The notes under the pieces are model-generated. The model had not been told where the DNA came from. It ran no database searches and saw nothing but the letters and a program-made list of their open reading frames with translations. This document shows, one piece after another, positions 38,922 to 50,724 of a DNA stretch of 64,000 nt. Origin of the DNA: Xenopus tropicalis (Eukaryota; Chordata; Amphibia; Anura; Pipidae); the NCBI RefSeq assembly GCF_000004195.4, contig NC_030680.2, forward strand, positions 148,872,545-148,936,544, written 5' to 3'. The position numbers and the translations under genes were made by a program. Numbering within the stretch: position 1 is the stretch's first letter; every line of letters begins with the position of its first letter.

Positions 38922-39350
38922 AGGACTGTAATGGGGTTTGGGTTCTGGAATTTAACAGCAACTCAAGGGCCAAAGGTCAGATAGTTCTAGTTTTAACTAG
39001 AATTGGGTCTAATGGAGGCTGTGTTGCCCCAGAACAATTTATGGATGCAGAAAGACAAGTTATATTAGAGGGGCCGGCCCTGGGTTATCTCTATTGCCCT
39101 GATTTCAGCTGGATCTACTGCAGGAAATTCACTTAATCTTTGAGGATTCACCTGTATTTACATCTTATTAATATAAAAAAAATCTTTGGATTTGGCCAAA
39201 TCCCAGAAAAAAAAATCCAGGCTTTAGTGTATCCCACATAATTAGACAACTGAATGGCGGATTTAGGAACCGGCCCTTAGGGGACGTCTGTGAGGCCAAA
39301 GCGAAACAACTGTGTGTTTTGTTATACAGGCAAACCTGCCCCCCAAAGAA
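38922..39350. other. intronic stretch without recognised gene
   Basis: Ordinary AT-leaning intron sequence; nothing recognised. Confidence 0.5.
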
Positions 39351-40451
39351 TGGGCCCCCTTAGCTCATAACAAGATTACAGATATATAGAAACATTAGGG
39401 TAACAGTCACCCCACTATAGTTCCAGGGGTTCCCAGGGCACAAATAAGCACTCACCCCAAATCCCCCCCTAACTGGCCTTCAGGCTGGGCCCCCTTAGCC
39501 CATAACAAGGTTACAGATATATAGAAACATTGGGGTAACAGTCACCCCGCTATAGTTCCAGGGGTACCCAGGGCACAAATAAGCACTCACCCCAAATTCC
39601 CCCCTAACTGGCCTTCAGGCTGGGCCCCCTTAGCCCATAACAAGGTTACAGATATATAGAAACATTGGGGTAACAGTCACCCCACTATAGTTCCAGGGGT
39701 ACCCAGGGCACAAATAAGCACTCACCCCAAATCCCCCCCTAACTGGCCTTCAGGCTGGGCCCCCTTAGCCCATAACAAGGTTACAGATATATAGAAACAT
39801 TGGGGTAACAGTCACCCTGCTATAGTTCCAGGGGTACCCAGGGCACAAATAAGCACTCACCCCAAATCCCCCCCTAACTGGCCTTCAGGCTGGGCCCCCT
39901 TAGCCCATAACAAGGTTACAGATATATAGAAACATTGGGGTAACAGTCACCCCGCTATAGTTCCAGGGGTACCCAGGGCACAAATAAGCACTCACCCCAA
40001 ATCCCCCCCTAACTGGCCTTCAGGCTGGGCCCCCTTAGCCCATAACAAGGTTACAGATATATAGAAACATTGGGGTAACAGTCACCCCGCTATAGTTCCA
40101 GGGGTACCCAGGGCACAAATAAGCACTCACCCCAAATCCCCCCCTAACTGGCCTTCAGGCTGGGCCCCCTTAGCCCATAACAAGGTTACAGATATATAGA
40201 AACATTGGGGTAACAGTCACCCCGCTATAGTTCCAGGGGTACCCAGGGCACAAATAAGCACTCACCCCAAATCCCCCCCTAACTGGCCTTCAGGCTGGGC
40301 CCCCTTAGCCCATAACAAGGTTACAGATATATAGAAACATTGGGGTAACAGTCACCCCGCTATAGTTCCAGGGGTACCCAGGGCACAAATAAGCACTCAC
40401 CCCAAATCCCCCCCTAACTGGCCTTCAGGCTGGGCCCCCTTAGCCCATAAC
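39351..40451 (+). repeat. 135-bp minisatellite, left (forward) arm (about 8 copies)
   Basis: The unit starts tgggcccccttagcccataa, then caaggttacagatatataga, aacattggggtaacagtcac and ccaaatccccccctaactgg. The marker caggctgggc recurs at 39481, 39616 and 39751. Copies differ by few bases. The reverse complement forms the array at 40763-41437. Confidence 0.96.
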
Positions 40452-40762
40452 AGAGAACATTTCCAAATAAATTTCCAAGATGGCAGCTTTGGGGAAGGGC
40501 GGTCTGCTAACTGGAAAACCACTTCTACTTCTAAGGAATTGAAAACCCACTTTATATTGTAAATATATATAATAATGGGAACTGCTCAGAGTCTATTGTA
40601 CTCCAAGGGGCGACCCTTCCACTAATGTGACTCATGAACAGAGACTCTTTCCTGCAAAATTGTGTTTCGTTCTGTGAATGTTGCTGCTACATTAGCAACT
40701 ATTCTATTTAGTCTCTTGTGTAAACCCCAGGATCCAACTGTGTGGGACCCAAAACTATAGAT
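40452..40762. other. unique spacer between inverted 135-bp arrays
   Basis: About 311 bp of non-repetitive sequence forms the centre of the large inverted structure. No open frame of note and no recognised element were found. Confidence 0.7.
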
Positions 40763-41437
40763 GGGGGCCCAGCCTGAAGGCCAGTTAGGGGGGGATTTGG
40801 GGTGAGTGCTTATTTGTGCCCTGGGTACCCCTGGAACTATAGCAGGGTGACTGTTACCCCAATGTTTCTATATATCTGTAACCTTGTTATGGGCTAAGGG
40901 GGCCCAGCCTGAAGGCCAGTTAGGGGGGGATTTGGGGTGAGTGCTTATTTGTGCCCTGGGTACCCCTGGAACTATAGCGGGGTGACTGTTACCCCAATGT
41001 TTCTATATATCTGTAACCTTGTTATGGGCTAAGGGGGCCCAGCCTGAAGGCCAGTTAGGGGGGGATTTGGGGTGAGTGCTTATTTGTGCCCTGGGTACCC
41101 CTGGAACTATAGCGGGGTGACTGTTACCCCAATGTTTCTATATATCTGTAACCTTGTTATGGGCTAAGGGGGCCCAGCCTGAAGGCCAGTTAGGGGGGGA
41201 TTTGGGGTGAGTGCTTATTTGTGCCCTGGGTACCCCTGGAACTATAGCGGGGTGACTGTTACCCCAATGTTTCTATATATCTGTAACCTTGTTATGGGCT
41301 AAGGGGGCCCAGCCTGAAGGCCAGTTAGGGGGGGATTTGGGGTGAGTGCTTATTTGTGCCCTGGGTACCCCTGGAACTATAGTGGGGTGACTGTTACCCC
41401 AATGTTTCTATATATCTGTAACCTTGTTATGGGCTAA
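40763..41437 (-). repeat. 135-bp minisatellite, right (inverted) arm (about 5 copies)
   Basis: The units read gggcccagcctgaaggccag, ggtgagtgcttatttgtgcc and atatctgtaaccttgttatg then ggctaa, exactly the reverse complement of the left arm. The outer ends of both arms coincide at ttagc[c/t]cataacaag, so the arms end at the same phase of the unit. Confidence 0.96.
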
Positions 41438-41924
41438 TATCTGTAGCCACGGCCAAAGGGCCAAGGAAGAACCCCAAATCGTACCTGGTTGCCGACGCCG
41501 GAAGTCGCCCTTGGAACGTTGTTCTTGGAGAGTTTTATTTGCACAATGGTTTGTCCCCGTCATTACGTTGTACAATGAGGCGTCACCTCGTTCATTTGGA
41601 TTAAACCAACCTGCTAATCACTCCCAGCGGGGGGGCCCTTTGTCTCTGTAATTAGTTCTAAACAGATTGAGACAAAGTGCAGGGGGGGGCATCCCTTCCG
41701 GACCCTCTCACCTGTCAGATGGAAATGGGACGACAAGTCGGATCAGGCGCCCGAGGCCACGTTTGCACACGTCGGATTCTGCTGGAAAAACAAATCAGTG
41801 AGAAATAGTGTGTAAATAGTGTCCTGCTGTCCAACATTCAGTTACATACCCCTATGGCCAGAAGTACTGGGTTCCGGCTCAAAATTTCAGTCCCAAGCCA
41901 AGAGGGTTAATATGAATTTGCCCC
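41438..41924. other. intronic stretch without recognised gene
   Basis: A 75-codon open frame overlaps the left repeat and has no recognised product. Confidence 0.45.
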
Positions 41925-42812
41925 TCCTGCTATAACTGCCCCTGCCCTTCTGGGAAGGTTCCCACTAGATGGTGGAACAGTGTTGCTGGGAGTTGCTCCC
42001 ATTCAGCCACAAGGGCATTAGTGAGGTTGGGCAGTGATGTTGGGGGTCAGGCTCACAGTCGGGGTTCCATCCCACAGGGGGTCAGTTGGGTTGCCCCTCC
42101 CCTTGCTGCTATAACTGCCCCTGCCCTTCTGGGAAGGTTCCCACTAGATGGTGGAACAGTGTTGCTGGGAGTTGCTCCCATTCAGCCACAAGGGCATTAG
42201 TGAGGTTGGGCAGTGATGTTGGGGATCAGGCTCACAGTCGGGGTTCCATCCCACAGGGGGTCAGTTGGGTTGCCCCTCCCCTTGCTGCTATAACTGCCCC
42301 TGCCCTTCTGGGAAGGTTCCCACTAGATGGTGGAACAGTGTTGCTGGGAGTTGCTCCCATTCAGCCACAAGGGCATTAGTGAGGTTGGGCAGTGATGTTG
42401 GGGGTCAGGCTCACAGTCGGGGTTCCATCCCACAGGGGGTCAGTTGGGTTGCCCCTCCCCTTGCTGCTATAACTGCCCCTGCCCTTCTGGGAAGGTTCCC
42501 ACTAGATGGTGGAACATTGTTGCTGGGAGTTGCTCCCATTCAGCCACAAGGGCATTAGTGAGGTTGGGCAGTGATGTTGGGGGTCAGGCTCACAGTCGGG
42601 GTTCCATCCCACAGGGGGTCAGTTGGGTTGCCCCTCCCCTTGCTGCTATAACTGCCCCTGCCCTTCTGGGAAGGTTCCCACTAGATGGTGGAACATTGTT
42701 GCTGGGAGTTGCTCCCATTCAGCCACAAGGGCATTAGTGAGGTTGGGCAGTGATGTTGGGGGTCAGGCTCACAGTCGGGGTTCCATCCCACAGGGGGTCA
42801 GTTGGGTTGGGG
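41925..42812 (-). repeat. 179-bp minisatellite derived from a Tc1-like transposase end (about 5 copies)
   Basis: The period is exactly 179 bp: the ggttgcccctccccttgctg word recurs at 42088, 42267, 42446 and 42625. On the minus strand each unit encodes, with frameshifts, LWDG...T then NALVAEWEQLPATLFHHLV. This resembles the C-terminal end of vertebrate Tc1-like transposases (LWDEL...TNALVAEW). The array abuts a relic of the rest of the same gene at about 42813-43050. Each copy is broken by frameshifts and stops. Confidence 0.85.
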
Positions 42813-43050
42813 GTCAGGGCTCAGTCAGGTTCTTCCCCTCTCAGCAAGCCCATTCTGTACCCGGCTCTGTGCATGGGGGGCATTATTGTGCTGAAACAGG
42901 GAAGGGCCCCCCCAAACTGTCCCACAAACAGCACGGAATTGCCAGGAACTAGGGGCCCAAACCATGGAAACAGCCCCATCTTATTATTCCTCCTGCACCA
43001 ATGGTTCCCCTTGCATCTGCCCAACCCAGACTTTCCCATAATCCACTTGT
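42740..43050 (-). pseudogene. Tc1-like transposase relic
   Basis: On the minus strand the frame includes GLFPWFGPLVP, then NSVLFVGQFGGALPCFSTIMPPMH. This resembles the Tc1-like sequence around the second catalytic aspartate (NSVLPTLWQQFGEGPFLFQHDNAPVH, from memory). Here the D of the HDNAP motif is lost, the segment is frameshifted and internal parts are deleted. The IEHLWD segment lies in the adjoining repeat. The element is dead; no complete transposase or terminal inverted repeat was found. Confidence 0.75.
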
Positions 43051-44254
43051 ACCATTTAATGGTAATTTGGGCTTCTCCCCGGGCAAGTGACACCCCAAAT
43101 CTGAGAGAAACATATGGAGTCATTTGGGCGAGAAGGTTCAGAAACCTCCATTAGATAGAAACCAATTCTACTCTTAATAATAATAATAATAATAATAAGT
43201 AATTCTATTCTTTTTCTATGAGTGGGAGCCGCCATTATTGCTCTCCCAATGGCTCTAATGGAACAGCGCCCCCCACTGGCCACATTAGTTGGAGAAACTA
43301 TAACACTAACTCTGCTTTTGGAGAAAATATCTGTATTTTCCTTTATTTTTTACTTGGGAATAAAAAGACCTATCACCTCTCCCCCCAAATCTGTGGCTTG
43401 GTGGGCCCCCGAGCAAAGCTTCTTAATGACAATGGAAACCCACCCACGTGTGCCCCCCGTGCTTAGTAATTAGCGGTATTACAGTAAGTGCCGGGGTGTG
43501 TATGGGGGGAGGAGCTGCCATAGTGCCCGCCTTTTACATTAGCCCATTAATTCTAGCAGCAGGGGGGCCGCTGGCCGGGGACTCATGTTTGCACAGTAGC
43601 CGATCCAGTTGGACTCGCTTCCTACTTACAGTACTGGGGATCAGTATTGGGCACAAAGGGACAATGAAGAGGTTTCTCACCTCCCTAAGTGCTGTGTTAT
43701 CTCCTCAGCCAATCAGAGCATCCCTAAAGCAGCTCGTTAGGGGCAGGGTCGTTAAACCCCTGTACACTGTGATTAATTACATCCTTCTGTGCCCAGATAC
43801 ATTTCTGTGTATTATTGGGCCGGTTACTTGCTGGCTAATTAGGGCTAATTGGAAATACATTATACCCCGCCCCCTTAGTGCTCCTACAGGGGCCCCCACC
43901 ATGGGAAATGAGACCCCTCATTTTTTCATTACAAACCCCCCATGTATGTGTATATATACTCATTATACCCACGTTCTGCCATTAGGATGCGACTCCGGAG
44001 CAGTTGTACCCACTGACCCACATATTTAATCACCGATTCTTTGGGTTATTGCCCCGGGGGGGGGGGGTAAATAAAGGCATTTGGGCTGACAGGGCGCAGA
44101 GAAATGTGGAGCTTTGCAAGTAAACCCTGCACTTTCCCCGTTGGTCCCCGGAGGCAAAATTCATTTCTTTTTAATGTTCTTTCTGTTCTACGGAATGTTC
44201 TTTGTTTTGATAACTGAAAGGATTCTCCTTCCTTTGTGTGGAGCAGTCCAGGTA
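43051..44254. other. intronic stretch with (TAA)8
   Basis: A TAA microsatellite lies at 43175-43198 and a G-run near 44055. A 193-codon open frame at 43448-44029 has no recognised product, starts at a non-ATG codon context and shows no splice logic. I do not call it a gene. Confidence 0.45.
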
Positions 44255-45190
44255 CCTTAGCCCAATACTAAGCACAATTCAGCAGGAACAGCCCCCTAAG
44301 TTTGCTCATAGCCTGTACAGAGAGATACCATAAAACTATGGCACATAGGGATTCCCCTGTACTAAGCACAATTCAGCAGGAACAGCCCCCTAAGTTTGCT
44401 CATAGCCTGTACAGAGAGATACCATAAAACTATGGCACATAGGGATTCCCCTGTACTAAGCACAATTCAGCAGGAACAGCCCCCTAAGTTTGCTCATAGC
44501 CTGTACAGAGAGATACCATAAAACCATGGCACATAGGGATTCCCCTGTACTAAGCACAATTCAGCAGGAACAGCCCCCTAAGTTTGCTCATAGCCTGTAC
44601 AGAGAGATACCATAAAACTATGGCACATAGGGATTCCCCTGTACTAAGCACAATTCAGCAGGAACAGCCCCCTAAGTTTGCTCATAGCCTGTACAGAGAG
44701 ATACCATAAAACTATGGCACATAGGGATTCCCCTGTACTAAGCACAATTCAGCAGGAACAGCCCCCTAAGTTTGCTCATAGCCTGTACAGAGAGATACCA
44801 TAAAACTATGGCACATAGGGATTCCCCTGTACTAAGCACAATTCAGCAGGAACAGCCCCCTAAGTTTGCCCATAGCCTGTACCAGGGCCGGAACTAGGGG
44901 TAGGCAGAAGCTAATGACAAGCGGCGGAGGCAATGACAAATTAGCACTAGGGGTAGGCAGGAGAGGCTCCTGCCTGGCGCCCCTAAATCGTTGCGCCCTA
45001 GGCAGCTGCCTCTCCTGCCTACCCCTAGTGCTAATTTGTCATTGCCTCCGCCGCTTGTCATTAGCGGCGGAGGCAATGACCGATCTAACCGCCCCGCCCC
45101 GCCCCGTGGGCGGAGTTGGTCGGCTTGGCCCGCCCCTGGCCTGTACAGAGAGATACCATAAAACTATGGCAGCATAGGGATTCCCCTGTA
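44255..45190 (-). repeat. 94-bp minisatellite, array 2 (inverted, about 7 copies), interrupted by a hAT MITE
   Basis: Units read agcacaattcagcaggaaca, gccccctaagtttgctcata, gcctgtacagagagatacca and taaaactatggcacataggg, the reverse complement of the array at 11049-11580. The last full unit is split by the element at 44883-45138. Confidence 0.95.
44883..45138. mobile_element. hAT-type foldback MITE (256 bp) with 8-bp target duplication
   Basis: The ends are cagggccggaactagg and ggcccgcccctg, an imperfect inverted pair. The flanking 8-bp sequence gcctgtac is duplicated at 44875-44882 and 45139-45146. Most of the interior is a long imperfect palindrome: gctaatgacaagcggcggag and its inverse ctccgccgcttgtcattagc, and actaggggtaggcaggagag with its inverse. 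The empty site is known from the neighbouring minisatellite units, so the duplication is certain. It has no coding capacity. Confidence 0.94.
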
Positions 45191-45195
45191 CTATG

Positions 45196-47726
45196 TGAGA
45201 TCTTCTTTCCTCCCCACCCTTACAGTAAGGAACCCTTTCCTATGCTGATGGTGAGATCCCCTTTCCTCCCCACCCCCAATGTATCACTCATTCCCCCTCT
45301 CTTGGTAGGGAACCCCATAACCTGACTGCCCTTACAGTAAGGAACCCTTTCCTATGCTGATGGTGAGATCCCCTTTCCTCCCCACCCCCAATGTATCACT
45401 CATTCCCCCTCTCTTGGTAGGGAACCCCATAACCTGACTGCCCTTACAGTAAGGAACCCCTTCCTATGCTGATGGTGAGATCCCCTTTCCTCCCCCCCCC
45501 CAATGAATCACTCATTCCCCCTCTCTTGGTAGGGAACCCCATAACCTGACTGCCCTTACAGTAAGGAACCCTTTCTTATGCTGATGGTGAGATCCCCTTT
45601 CCTCCCCACCCCCAATGTATCACTCATTCCCCCTCTCTTGGTAGGGAACCCCATAACCTGACTGCCCTTACAGTAAGGAACCCCTTCCTATGTTGATGGT
45701 GAGATCCCCTTTCCTCCCCCTCCAATGAATCACTCATTCCCCCTCTCTTGGTAGGGAACCCCATAACCTGACTGCCCTTACAGTAAGGAACCCCTTCCTA
45801 TGCTGATGGTGAGATCCCCTTTCCTCCCCCCCCCAATGAATCACTCATTCCCCCTCTCTTGGTAGGGAACCCCATAACCTGACTGCCCTTACAGTAAGGA
45901 ACCCCTTCCTATGCTGATGGTGAGATCCCCTTTCCTCCCCCCCCCCAATGAATCACTCATTCCCCCTCTCTTGGTAGGGAACCCCATAACCTGACTGCCC
46001 TTACAGTAAGGAACCCCTTCTTATGCTGATGGTGAGATCCCCTTTCCTCCCCCCCCCAATGAATCACTCATTCCCCCTCTCTTGGTAGGGAACCCCATAA
46101 CCTGACTGCCCTTACAGTAAGGAACCCCTTCTTATGCTGATGGTGAGATCCTCTTTCCTCCCCACCCCCAATGAATCACTCATTCCCCCTCTCTTGGTAG
46201 GGAACCCCATAACCTGACTACCCTTACAGTAAGGAACCCCTTCTTATGCTGATGGTGAGATCCCCTTTCCTCCCCACCCCCAATGTATCACTCATTCCCC
46301 CTCTCTTGGTAGGGAACCCATAACCTGACTGCCCTTACAGTAAGGAACCCTTTCCTATGCTGATGGTGAGATCCCCTTTCCTCCCCACCCCCAATGTATC
46401 ACTCATTCCCCCTCTCTTGGTAGGGAACCCCATAACCTGACTGCCCTTACAGTAAGGAACCCCTTCCTATGTTGATGGTGAGATCCCCTTTCCTCCCCCT
46501 CCAATGAATCACTCATTCCCCCTCTCTTGGTAGGGAACCCCATAACCTGACTGCCCTTACAGTAAGGAACCCCTTCCTATGTTGATGGTGAGATCCCCTT
46601 TCCTCCCCCTCCAATGAATCACTCATTCCCCCTCTCTTGGTAGGGAACCCCATAACCTGACTGCCCTTACAGTAAGGAACCCCTTCCTATGCTGATGGTG
46701 AGATCCCCTTTCCTCCCCCCCCCCCAATGAATCACTCATTCCCCCTCTCTTGGTAGGGAACCCCATAACCTGACTGCCCTTACAGTAAGGAACCCCTTCT
46801 TATGCTGATGGTGAGATCCCCTTTCCTCCCCACCCCCAATGTATCACTCATTCCCCTCTCTTGGTAGGGAACCCCATAACCTGACTGCCCTTACAGTAAG
46901 GAACCCCTTCCTATGTTGATGGTGAGATCCCCTTTCCTCCCCCTCCAATGAATCACTCATTCCCCCTCTCTTGGTAGGGAACCCCATAACCTGACTGCCC
47001 TTACAGTAAGGAACCCCTTCCTATGCTGATGGTGAGATCCCCTTTCCTCCCCCCCCCCCCAATGAATCACTCATTCCCCCTCTCTTGGTAGGGAACCCCA
47101 TAACCTGACTGCCCTTACAGTAAGGAACCCCTTCTTATGCTGATGGTGAGATCCTCTTTCCTCCCCACCCCCAATGAATCACTCATTCCCCCTCTCTTGG
47201 TAGGGAACCCCATAACCTGACTGCCCTTACAGTAAGGAACCCCTTCTTATGCTGATGGTGAGATCCTCTTTCCTCCCCACCCCCAATGAATCACTCATTC
47301 CCCCTCTCTTGGTAGGGAACCCCATAACCTGACTGCCCTTACAGTAAGGAACCCCTTCCTATGTTGATGGTGAGATCCCCTTTCCTCCCCCTCCAATGAA
47401 TCACTCATTCCCCCTCTCTTGGTAGGGAACCCCATAACCTGACTGCCCTTACAGTAAGAAACCCCTTCCTATGCTGATGGTGAGATCCCCTTTCCTCCCC
47501 CCCCCCCAATGAATCACTCATTCCCCCTCTCTTGGTAGGGAACCCCATAACCTGACTGCACTTACAGTAAGGAACCCCTTCTTATGCTGATGGTGAGATC
47601 CTCTTTCCTCCCCACCCCCAATGAATCACTCATTCCCCCTCTCTTGGTAGGGAACCCCATAACCTGACTGCCCTTACAGTTAAGGAACCCCTTCCTATGC
47701 TGATGGTGAGATCTCCTTTCCTCCCG
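45196..47726 (+). repeat. 112-bp minisatellite, array 2 (about 23 copies)
   Basis: Same family and orientation as 11651-12397. Two subtypes alternate: cccaccccc with aatgtatcac, and shorter ccccctcc or long C-runs with aatgaatcac. The second subtype is absent or rare in array 1. Confidence 0.95.
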
Positions 47727-48314
47727 TCTTACTGAATGCCCTTTTGTGGATGAGTTGGGCATTATAATATAACCAGGGGCAGGGGTAGAACTATAGAGGA
47801 AATGGACTCTATGACTACTCGGGGCCCATTGGAATGATTTGGGGGCTCCTTGTTCCAGTGACTTCTAGTTACACCCCCTGCCTGTCTGGGTGTAGTTACT
47901 ATAGTGATATTAATATACTAATGCCCTGGGCTGCTAGAGACAGATGAATAGGATTTGCCTGGAAGCCTGAGTCACTGAAATATAATTATTCAATTCTTTA
48001 TGTTCATCATACGTCTGTGAATCACAGTTTTACAGTACAAAAAGCCACTGTGCGGCCATTGTGCCTCCCAGCAGATCTCTCAGTTCAGTACAATCTCCCT
48101 GTGGGGGTGAGGGGCACTTATGTCAGGGGGTATGTTGCATGTTCCTCTAGGAAATGGGCCACCCTGCAGCTTTGTGTTTTATACAGCCACTCACATACTG
48201 AGTAAGATACAAAAGATAGAATTTTATAAAATGCAGCTTTTAAAAAAACCCTTTCATTCTATGTGAACAGCCCTGTCTGATAATAATGACTCCAAAATGC
48301 CTCTTGTATATCAC
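47727..48314. other. intronic stretch without recognised gene
   Basis: Includes a probable hAT-like remnant at 47780-47880; nothing else recognised. Confidence 0.45.
47780..47880. mobile_element. possible hAT-like MITE remnant
   Basis: The start caggggtagaactatag and the inverse of the end (cagggggtgtaactagaag) form an imperfect inverted pair. No target duplication was found, so the call is tentative. Confidence 0.4.
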
Positions 48315-49653
48315 TTGTACCCCCTACTGTAAATGATAAGGATAATTGAAGTCAGTGAGTTTTTCTCTGACCACATAAAAGCTGCAGGGAACTCTGAGTA
48401 TCACTCATGTATTATAAGAGATAATGTACCCCCTACTGTAAATGATAAGGATATTAGCAGTCACTGAGGGGTTCTGTGCCCCCCATATAAAGGCACAAGG
48501 CTGCAGGCTGAGTTATACAGGGAACTCTGAGTATCACTCATGTATTATAAGGGATAATGTACCCCCTACTGTAAATGATAAGGATATTAGCAGTCACTGA
48601 GGGGTTCTGTGCCCCCCATATAAAGGCACAAGGCTGCAGGCTGAGTTATACAGGGAACTCTGAGTATCACTCATGTATTATAAGGGATAATGTACCCCCT
48701 ACTGTAAATGATAAGGATATTAGCAGTCACTGAGGGGTTCTGTGCCCCCCATATAAAGGCACAAGGCTGCAGGCTGAGTTATACAGGGAACTCTGAGTAT
48801 CACTCATGTATTATAAGGGATAATGTACCCCCTACTGTAAATGATAAGGATATTAGCAGTCACTGAGGGGTTCTGTGCCCATATAAAGGCACAAGGCTGC
48901 AGGCTGAGTTATACAGGGAACTCTGAGTATCACTCATGTATTATAAGGGATAATGTACCCCCTACTGTAAATGATAAGGATATTAGCAGTCACTGAGGGG
49001 TTCTGTGCCCATATAAAGGCACAAGGCTGCAGGCTGAGTTATACAGGGAACTCTGACTATCACTCATGTATTATAAGGGATAATGTACCCCCTACTGTAA
49101 ATGATAAGGATATTAGCAGTCACTGAGGGGTTCTGTGCCCCCCATATAAAGGCACAAGGCTGCAGGCTGAGTTATACAGGGAACTCTGAGTATCACTCAT
49201 GTATTATAAGGGATAATGTACCCCCTACTGTAAATGATAAGGATATTAGCAGTCACTGAGGGGTTCTGTGCCCATATAAAGGCACAAGGCTGCAGGCTGA
49301 GTTATACAGGGAACTCTGAGTATCACTCATGTATTATAAGGTATAATGTACCCCCTACTGTAAATGATAAGGATATTAGCAGTCACTGAGGGGTTCTGTG
49401 CCCATTTAAAGGCACAAGGCTGCAGGCTGAGTTATACAGGGAACTCTGAGTATCACTCATGTATTATAAGGGATAATGTACCCCCTACTGTAAATGATAA
49501 GGATATTAGCAGTCACTGAGGGGTTCTGTGCCCCCCATATAAAGGCACAAGGCTGCAGGCTGAGTTATACAGGGAACTCTGAGTATCACTCATGTATTAT
49601 AAGGGATAATGTACCCCCTACTGTAAGTGATAAGGATACTAGAAGTCACTGAG
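48315..49653 (+). repeat. 133-bp minisatellite, array 4 (about 10 copies)
   Basis: Same family and orientation as the arrays at 484, 3301 and 8956. It mixes 133-bp (cccccc) and about 130-bp (ccc) units. The first and last copies are the most diverged, as expected for array edges. Confidence 0.95.
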
Positions 49654-50724
49654 GCATACGTGGCATAAGCCATACACAGTCTGGTTGCTGCTGGAATACT
49701 CGCCTCAATGTTTCATATTTTATTTCTATCACAAGCCTTTCTGGACTCTCAGACACTAAATACAGGAGCCCGGGTTTTGCTATTTCATATTCACAGTGAC
49801 GCATCCAATCCCAGACCTGGGTTTTATTCATTAGATAATCCCATATTTCCTCTCCCAGTCGCAGGCAGGCACCGCCATTACCCAGACTGTATTGGCTGCA
49901 GTGTCGGACTGGGACCCCAGGGGCCCAACAGAAAACCTTAGACCCTAGCCCCCCACTTTCCAAACTATTCTTCCTCATCCAACCTCTTTATTCTATTAGT
50001 CTCTTTGATTTATATGCTCCATCCATTTCTCCTTTATCTTCCAATTCAGAAATAGGGAATGACCATGATCAGGAGAAGGAGGGCCCACTGACACCTGGGC
50101 CCACCGGGAGTTTTTCTGGTATCCTGGGGGGCCAATCCCTTTACAGCCCTTTACATACATGGCCGTTCCCTGATTTACATGGCCACACCCCATTTTGCCA
50201 ATCCCTGCCCACAATCTGCCCAACGCCACTATAGAATGATATATTTACATGGGCTACAGCCGTCAGTATAGCAGGAATATAGGGAATAATCCTTACTGTT
50301 GCTTTAACAATCTCGGGGCCCTGCTGAGGGTCAAAAAGGGTAAAGTGATCATTGTGTGGTTTAGTTTCCCTTTCTCATTAATCTTATTTAATGCTATATA
50401 TATATATATATGTGTGCAGGGAAACAGTGATGGGTCTGTTATTAAAGCGCTGCAGCTTCACTTTAAACTTTTGCTTAAATTCTTGAAAACCTGTTTTTCC
50501 ACTAAAAATGTTAAGTGGTTTTGAAGTTATGTGTAAATGTACCATTGAGCCGTACCTGTCGGGTCCTTAGTGTTCTCTGCACTGCTGGTTGTGACTTATG
50601 AAACAATGGAGCAGAAACCTGCTGATTTAACCCACTTGTCTTGGCTTGGGGAGCGGTGAATTAATTCTGCTATATTCTATCAAGAGTCAGACCCACAGGG
50701 CAGAAAGGGCCAGACAGACACAGT
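49654..50724. other. intronic stretch with dispersed repeat fragments
   Basis: About 49903-50142 starts cagtgtcggactggg and ends gggcccaccgggagtttttc then tggtatcctggggggcc, a CAGTG-type MITE related to 18711-18882. A TA tract lies at 50395-50412. About 50563-50600 carries the inverse of the dispersed word gtcagaaccagcagtgcag in degenerate form. Confidence 0.5.

Noticed and set aside
42086..42952. Four similar 97-109-codon + strand frames
   Set aside because: They are products of the 179-bp repeat read antisense to a decayed transposase; no independent coding signal.
43448..44029. 193-codon + strand open frame
   Set aside because: No recognised domain, no ATG start or splice context, and repeated low-complexity stretches; most likely chance.
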